NCBI RefSeq assembly: GCF_000340215.1
Contig: NW_006921532.1
Coordinates: 6,538,550-6,602,549, forward strand
Source: Pseudocercospora fijiensis CIRAD86
Lineage: Eukaryota; Ascomycota; Dothideomycetes; Mycosphaerellales; Mycosphaerellaceae
DNA: 64,000 nt
Direction: 5' to 3'
Shown: piece by piece, positions 59,264-64,000 of the stretch
How positions within the stretch are numbered: position 1 is the stretch's first letter
How the letters are laid out: every line of letters begins with the position of its first letter
Made by a program: the position numbers and the translations under genes
Notes under the pieces: generated by a model
The model's input: only the letters and a program-made list of their open reading frames with translations
Told to the model about the DNA's origin: nothing
The model's database searches: none

Positions 59264-61640
59264 TACCTCCGTTCAGGCCTTTGTGCATTAAGGATTACGT
59301 TCCGCGGTAGTGGTAGTAGCGGAATAGATTAGTATACGTAATACAGTCAAATTTAGGGTTCATTTGCCGACTTCCGAACAACCAATTATATACTACTCTA
59401 CCTAATCCTTTGCCTAAAGGCCTAAAGCTAAACCGCTAATTTTTATCGTAGATTCCGCTATCAAAATACGATCTCGCTATACTAACGACAACTAGTAAAT
59501 CCAATACGAGGAGGTTGTAGCCCTACTAATTGCGAATCAGAATATCTAAAAATCTCGTATATACGACGTATATACGTTGAGTTATACTAAATCCCGCGAG
59601 GCGACTTTATCCTACCTCCGTTTAGGCCTTTATATATTAAGGATTACGTTCCGCGGTAATAGTAGTAGCGGAATAGATTAGCATACGTAATATAGTTAAA
59701 TTTAGGGTTTATTTGCCGACTTCCGAACAACCAATTATATACTACTCTACCTAATCCTTTACCTAAAGGCCTAAAGCTAAACCGCTAATTTTCATCGTAG
59801 ATTCCGCTATTAAAATACGATCTCGCTATACTAACGACAACTAGCAAATCTAATACAAGGAGGTTATAGCCCTACTAATTGCGAATTAGAATATCTAAAA
59901 ATCTCGTATATGCGACGTATATACGTTAAGTTATACCAAATCCCGCGAGGCGACTTTATCCTACCTCCGTTTAGGCCTTTATATATTAAGGATTACGTTC
60001 CGCGGTGGTAGTAGTAGCGGAATAGATTAGTATACGTAATACAGTTAAATTTAGGGTTTATTTGCCGACTTCCGAACAACCAATTATATACTACTCTATC
60101 TAATCCTTTACCTAAAGGCCTAAAGCTAAACCGCTGATTTTTATCGTAGATTCCGCTATTAAAATACGATCTCGCTATACTAACGACAACTAGCAAATCT
60201 AATACGAGGAGGTTATAGCCCTACTAATTGCGAATCAGAATATCTAAAAATCTCGTATATACAACGTATATACGTTAAGTTATACCAAATCCCGCGAGGC
60301 GACTTTATCCTACCTCCGTTTAGGCCTTTATATATTAAGGATTACGTTCCGCGGTAGTAGTAGTAGCGGAATAGATTAGTATACGTAATATAGTCAAATT
60401 TAGGGTTCATTTGCCGACTTCCGAACAACCAATTATATACTACTCTACCTAATCCTTTACCTAAAGGCCTAAAGCTAAACCGCTAATTTTTATCGTGGAT
60501 TCCGCTATTAAAATACGATCTCGCTATACTAACGACAACTAGCAAATCTAATACGAGGAGGTTATAGCCCTACTAATTGCGAATTAGAATATCCAAAAAT
60601 CTCGTATATACGACGTATATACGTTAAGTTACACCAAATCCCGCGAGGCGACTTTATCCTACCTCCGTTTAGGCCTTTATATATTAAGGATTACGTTCCG
60701 CGGTAGTAGTAGTAGCGGAATAGATTAGCATACGTAATACAGTTAAATTTAGGGTTTATTTGCCGACTTCCGAACAACCAATTACATACTACTCTACCTA
60801 ATCCTTTGCCTAAAGGCCTAAAGCTAAACCGCTGATTTTTATCGTAGATTCCGCTATTAAAATACGATCTCGCTATACTAACGACAACTAGCAAATCCAA
60901 TACAAGGAGGTTGTAGCCCTACCAATTACGAATCAGAATATCTAAAAATCTCGTATATACGACGTATATACGTTGAGTTATACTAAATCCCGCGAGGCGA
61001 CTTCATCCTACCTCCGTTTAGGCCTTTATATATTAAGGATTACGTTCCGCGGTAGTAGTAGTAGCGGAATAGATTAGTATACGTAATACAGTCAAATTTA
61101 GGGTTTATTTGCCGACTTCCGAACAACTAATTATACACTACTCTACCTAATCCTTTACCTAAAGGCCTAAAGCTAAACCGCTGATTTTCATCGTGGATTC
61201 CGCTATCAAAATACGATCTCGCTATACCAACGACAACTAGCAAATCTAATACGAGGAGGTTATAGCCCTACTAATTGCGAATTAGAATATCCAAAAATCT
61301 CGTATATACGACGTATATACGTTGAGTTATACTAAATCCCGCGAGGCGACTTCATCCTACCTCCGTTTAGGCCTTTGTATATTAAGGATTACGTTCCGCG
61401 GTAGTAGTAGTAGCGGAATAGATTAGTATACGTAATATAGTTAAATTTAGGGTTCATTTGCCGACTTCCGAACAACCAATTATATACTACTCTACCTAAT
61501 CCTTTGCCTAAAGGCCTAAAGCTAAACCGCTAATTTTTATCGTAGATTCCGCTATTAAAATACGATCTCGCTATACTAACGACAACTAGCAAATCCAATA
61601 CGAGGAGGTTGTAGCCCTACTAATTGCGAATTAGAATATC
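59264..61640. repeat. 349-bp tandem array, seven units
   Basis: Units start with CTACCTCCGTT(T/C)AGGCCT at 59264, 59612, 59961, 60310, 60659, 61008 and 61357. The first spacing is 348 bp, the others 349. The last unit stops at about 284 bp. Differences I noticed between units are mainly C/T and G/A transitions. Each unit begins with the terminal-repeat sequence of the element. Confidence 0.92.
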
Positions 61641-61745
61641 TATAGAATGAGATCTCGAATGGCGCTAAACCTAATCAAGAATAGTCTCAAAGCGGAAGTT
61701 ACATACACACAACGAATTCTATACGAAGCGCCTGAATAGAGGTAG
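59264..61745. mobile_element. 2.48-kb non-autonomous TIR element inserted in the esterase gene
   Basis: Left end CTACCTCCGTTCAGGC; right end, read inward, CTACCTCTATTCAGGCGCTTCG; both flanked by AGAGAGTG. There is no coding capacity. The body is a 349-bp tandem array plus about 100 bp of unique right-end sequence. The right end shares CGAAGCGCCTGAA and GAGGTAG with the 11.5-kb element and the TSD length is the same, so it is a likely dependent member of that family. Confidence 0.85.
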
Positions 61746-61753
61746 AGAGAGTG
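61746..61753. repeat. Target site duplication, right (AGAGAGTG)
   Basis: Exact copy of 59256-59263; it belongs to the original esterase exon. Confidence 0.88.
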
Positions 61754-61913
61754 TTACATTGCCGTAAGAGCTGAAATTGAAGACGTTCTGCCCGAAGAAC
61801 TTGTTAGGAGAGCTAGTAACGTCCGTGTCGTTTAGAGGAGCGATCCCTTTCGGCGCAAACAAGAGCTGGACATAGCCGTCGATGGCAAAATATAATCGGC
61901 CAGTGCTAAGCGG

Positions 61914-64000
61914 CTATTTAGCAAGTGCTTAGTAATATACCTCCCCGGGTAGGTTAAGTGCCTGTTCCTAACAGAGTGCCTTGTTTTGTACGTAAATCGC
62001 GCTCTTCTTTAGGCACTAGTGCCTCGCGTCGCCTAGACGCGTACTTAGAATAGCGTGTTTATAAATTTTTAATAGTATAGCGAATTCGAGGTATTATTAT
62101 CGTTACTATATCTTAAGTCCTTTACGAGTTATCTATTCTCGGCGATTTCTTCTAAGATATTAACGAGCCTAATATTAATAAGCCTAAGTCGCTAGTAGAT
62201 AGTAGTCTTAGTAATAAAGAGGTAGATTTAGAGGGTTTAAACGACGAGGAGCGCCGTAAGTACGAGCTCGAGAAGTAGATATAGGCGTAGAAGGAGGGTA
62301 CTAAAGAAGAGGTAGATCTCGAGGAATTAGCGACTTAGGTAGTAGATACTACTATCGAAGACTCGGAAGATAATAAACCTAGACTATTATTAGCTTCGCT
62401 AAAGGACGACTACCGCTCGCTTAACGAGGCTATTGCTACTATATAAGAATACGTCTTTAAGGCTAGTTACTGCTAGCGTATTAAGTCTAGAAACAAGTCG
62501 AAATTGCCTTAAAATCGCGGTCTCTAGGTGTCTCGCTATCTTATCTATATATAGGGTAATAAGCCGCCGGTAAGAGAGAATTTCGTACGTAAAGGGGCTA
62601 GCTCTACGCGAGTCGGTTGTCTAGTATCGTTATAGTTGCGCGCCTACGATTTAAAGAGCCTACTTAGTCGCTAGCAGGTCGGAAATGTTAGTAGAACCTA
62701 TAACTACGATACGGTCTATAGCGCTTAGTTTGCGCTGTACCGTCGCCGCTAGCGTAATAAGGCTATATAGAAGGCTATTGTCGATAATCTAAATGCTAAT
62801 ACGAGTGCGTATACTACGCTTAGTCGGTTAATAAACAAGGTAGACTATAAGTACGAGAAGTCGCATTTATTAAAGGCACTCGGCCGAGATTCGGTCGATA
62901 CTAAATCTTAACCTATTTAATACTTAACTAATAACAATATCTTCTATATAGGTATTTAGGTAGTTAGAGACCTTATTAACGTCCGCTAGGCCGCTCGGAA
63001 GGCTACGTAGGGCGACAAGACTATATCTAAAGCCCTATTCGAGCTACTAGACTAGCTAGGTTTCTACTAGAAGAAGGAGGTAAATTTAAATAGTAAACTA
63101 GACAAATTGCTCGTTCTTAACCTCTAAATAGCCGAGTTATATAGGCTATATCCTAAGTACCTTATTATCGACAATACCTATAAGATAAACAAGTACAACC
63201 GTCTACTTTTAAACATAGTAGTAGGCACTAGAGCAGGAGACACTATTCTACTTAGATACTATATTATAGGCAACGAGGATGAAGCTGCGTTTACGTAGTT
63301 TGCTAAGGCGTTTAAAGAGCTAAGTACTAAGCATAATCTACTACTACTAGGCTTATAGGTTACTAATCGAGACCGTAGCTATATAAATGCTCTTAATAAG
63401 GCCTATCTACGTATACCGGCTCTTATCTACGCCTAGTATATGTTTAAGAACATATAGGTACAGGCTCGGAAGCTAATGCCTTAGAAACAAGTACTTAATA
63501 AAGAGATAGGTAAGAACGAGTAGCAAGACGATCTAGACTGTACGACTTTTATAGACAACTTCCGAGCCTGCGTCTATACTAAAATAGTAGAAGAATTCAA
63601 TACTAAAGATGCCTAGTTAGCAAGCTACGAGAACCCTTACTATATAACCCTTTAAGACTATATCTACCGCGAATATTAGGCTTATAAGTATAAGCTAGTG
63701 CACTGCTTCTAGTAGACCAAATTTGCCTTCTACGGACAAGCTATTACTTCTAGAGCTAAAGGCGCTTACTTAACTATAAAGAGGTAGCTTGCTAGTAGGC
63801 GCTATAATATCCTTACCCTCTTCCTAAAGCTCCGCCTATAGTAGGCTATTCGTTACTTAGAGATTACTATACGGACAACACGAGAACGGACTGCTATACT
63901 AATTGCTTTCCGTAGACCTAAGTTTGTAAAGACTAATAAGAAGATCTACCGACAAGGCTTATAGAAGGGCCTTAACTAGCTAAAGTTAGCGTACGACGAG
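61914..64000 (+). mobile_element. Degraded MULE transposon with FAR1-like and MULE transposase remnants (runs off the window)
   Basis: Plus-strand protein remnants broken by TAG and a few TAA. An acidic N-terminal part near 62165-62360 is followed by a FAR1-like DNA-binding region around 62400-62760. The MULE transposase core comes next: LYPKYLIIDNTYKINKYNR (first Asp) near 63140-63200, IIGNEDEAAFT, VTNRDRSYINAL (second acidic site) near 63358, and the SRAKGAYLTIKR region near 63750, where functional members have Glu in place of Lys. It is related to fungal Hop-type/FAR1 Mutator elements. The left boundary is approximate, set where the esterase frame closes; the right terminal repeat is outside the window. 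Confidence 0.65.

Larger units (their letters stand above)
57452..61913 (-). pseudogene. Putative secreted esterase gene split by a transposon and truncated at its 5' end
   Basis: The main frame runs from about 59262 down to the stop at 57452. It shows an alpha/beta-hydrolase fold: VLLPHGYHNS and YPVIYNQNHW, and a nucleophile elbow QDGGSTGGW. NG[ST] glycosylation sites suggest secretion. The missing N-terminal part is found at 61746-61913 (LSTGRLYFAIDGY, FAPKGIAPLNDTDV, NFSSYGNVTLS). Deleting 59264-61745 together with one AGAGAGTG copy rejoins the two parts in frame (NVTLS then GGNGFDTRL), which proves the insertion. Upstream of 61913 a TAG and TA-rich transposon sequence begin, so the signal peptide is missing. 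The remaining ORF of about 600 residues could still be transcribed, but it lacks a normal start. Confidence 0.82.

Noticed and set aside
59993..60900. Repeated 67-69 codon minus-strand frames in the 349-bp array
   Set aside because: The same short frame recurs only because the DNA repeats; the other units have it closed by stops.

Overview
The window looks like a nuclear contig from a filamentous ascomycete (Pezizomycotina, most likely Dothideomycetes; that rank is inferred). Intact genes carry 0-3 short GT-AG introns of about 45-73 nt. They encode typical fungal products: NHP6, a Yop1/REEP-like protein, a CSC1-like channel, a sugar transporter, a long aquaglyceroporin and an M28 transferrin-receptor-like protein. 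GC-balanced gene islands alternate with TA-rich blocks that have a repeat-induced point mutation (RIP) signature: CpA and TpG are depleted, and broken reading frames are closed by TAG and some TAA, with no TGA seen in the frames I read.

Layout: 1-1661 degraded Copia-like LTR retrotransposon (minus strand). 2309-11501 gene island 1: F-box protein, XPG/Asteroid-like nuclease, NHP6, TANGO2/NRDE protein, Yop1/REEP-like protein. 12213-25597 two head-to-tail, Helitron-like, non-autonomous elements (6.78 and 6.61 kb) filled with a 25-bp satellite. 25896-41225 gene island 2: CSC1-like channel, sugar transporter, aquaglyceroporin, a repeat-containing protein, a degenerate repeat tract, an ORF with one internal stop, and a small basic protein. 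41709-53228 an 11.5-kb element with terminal inverted repeats and an exact 8-bp target duplication; it holds two convergent, RIP-degraded genes, one DUF6589-like and one RecQ-like helicase. 54072-56831 M28-family protein. 57452-61913 a secreted-esterase gene split by a 2.48-kb non-autonomous element. 61914-64000 a degraded MULE/FAR1-type transposon running off the window.

The main discovery candidate is the 11.5-kb element and its 2.48-kb relative. Both make 8-bp target duplications and share nearly the same right terminus (CGAAGCGCCTGAA..GAGGTAG). The large copy therefore looks like a decayed autonomous member whose DUF6589-like and helicase genes could have served the small one. The small one carries seven 349-bp units, each starting with the terminal repeat sequence. 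The second candidate is the tandem Helitron-like pair.

The host genes form no obvious pathway or cluster. All calls come from reading the sequence by eye. Boundaries in TA-rich blocks, especially starts and ends of degraded genes, are approximate.
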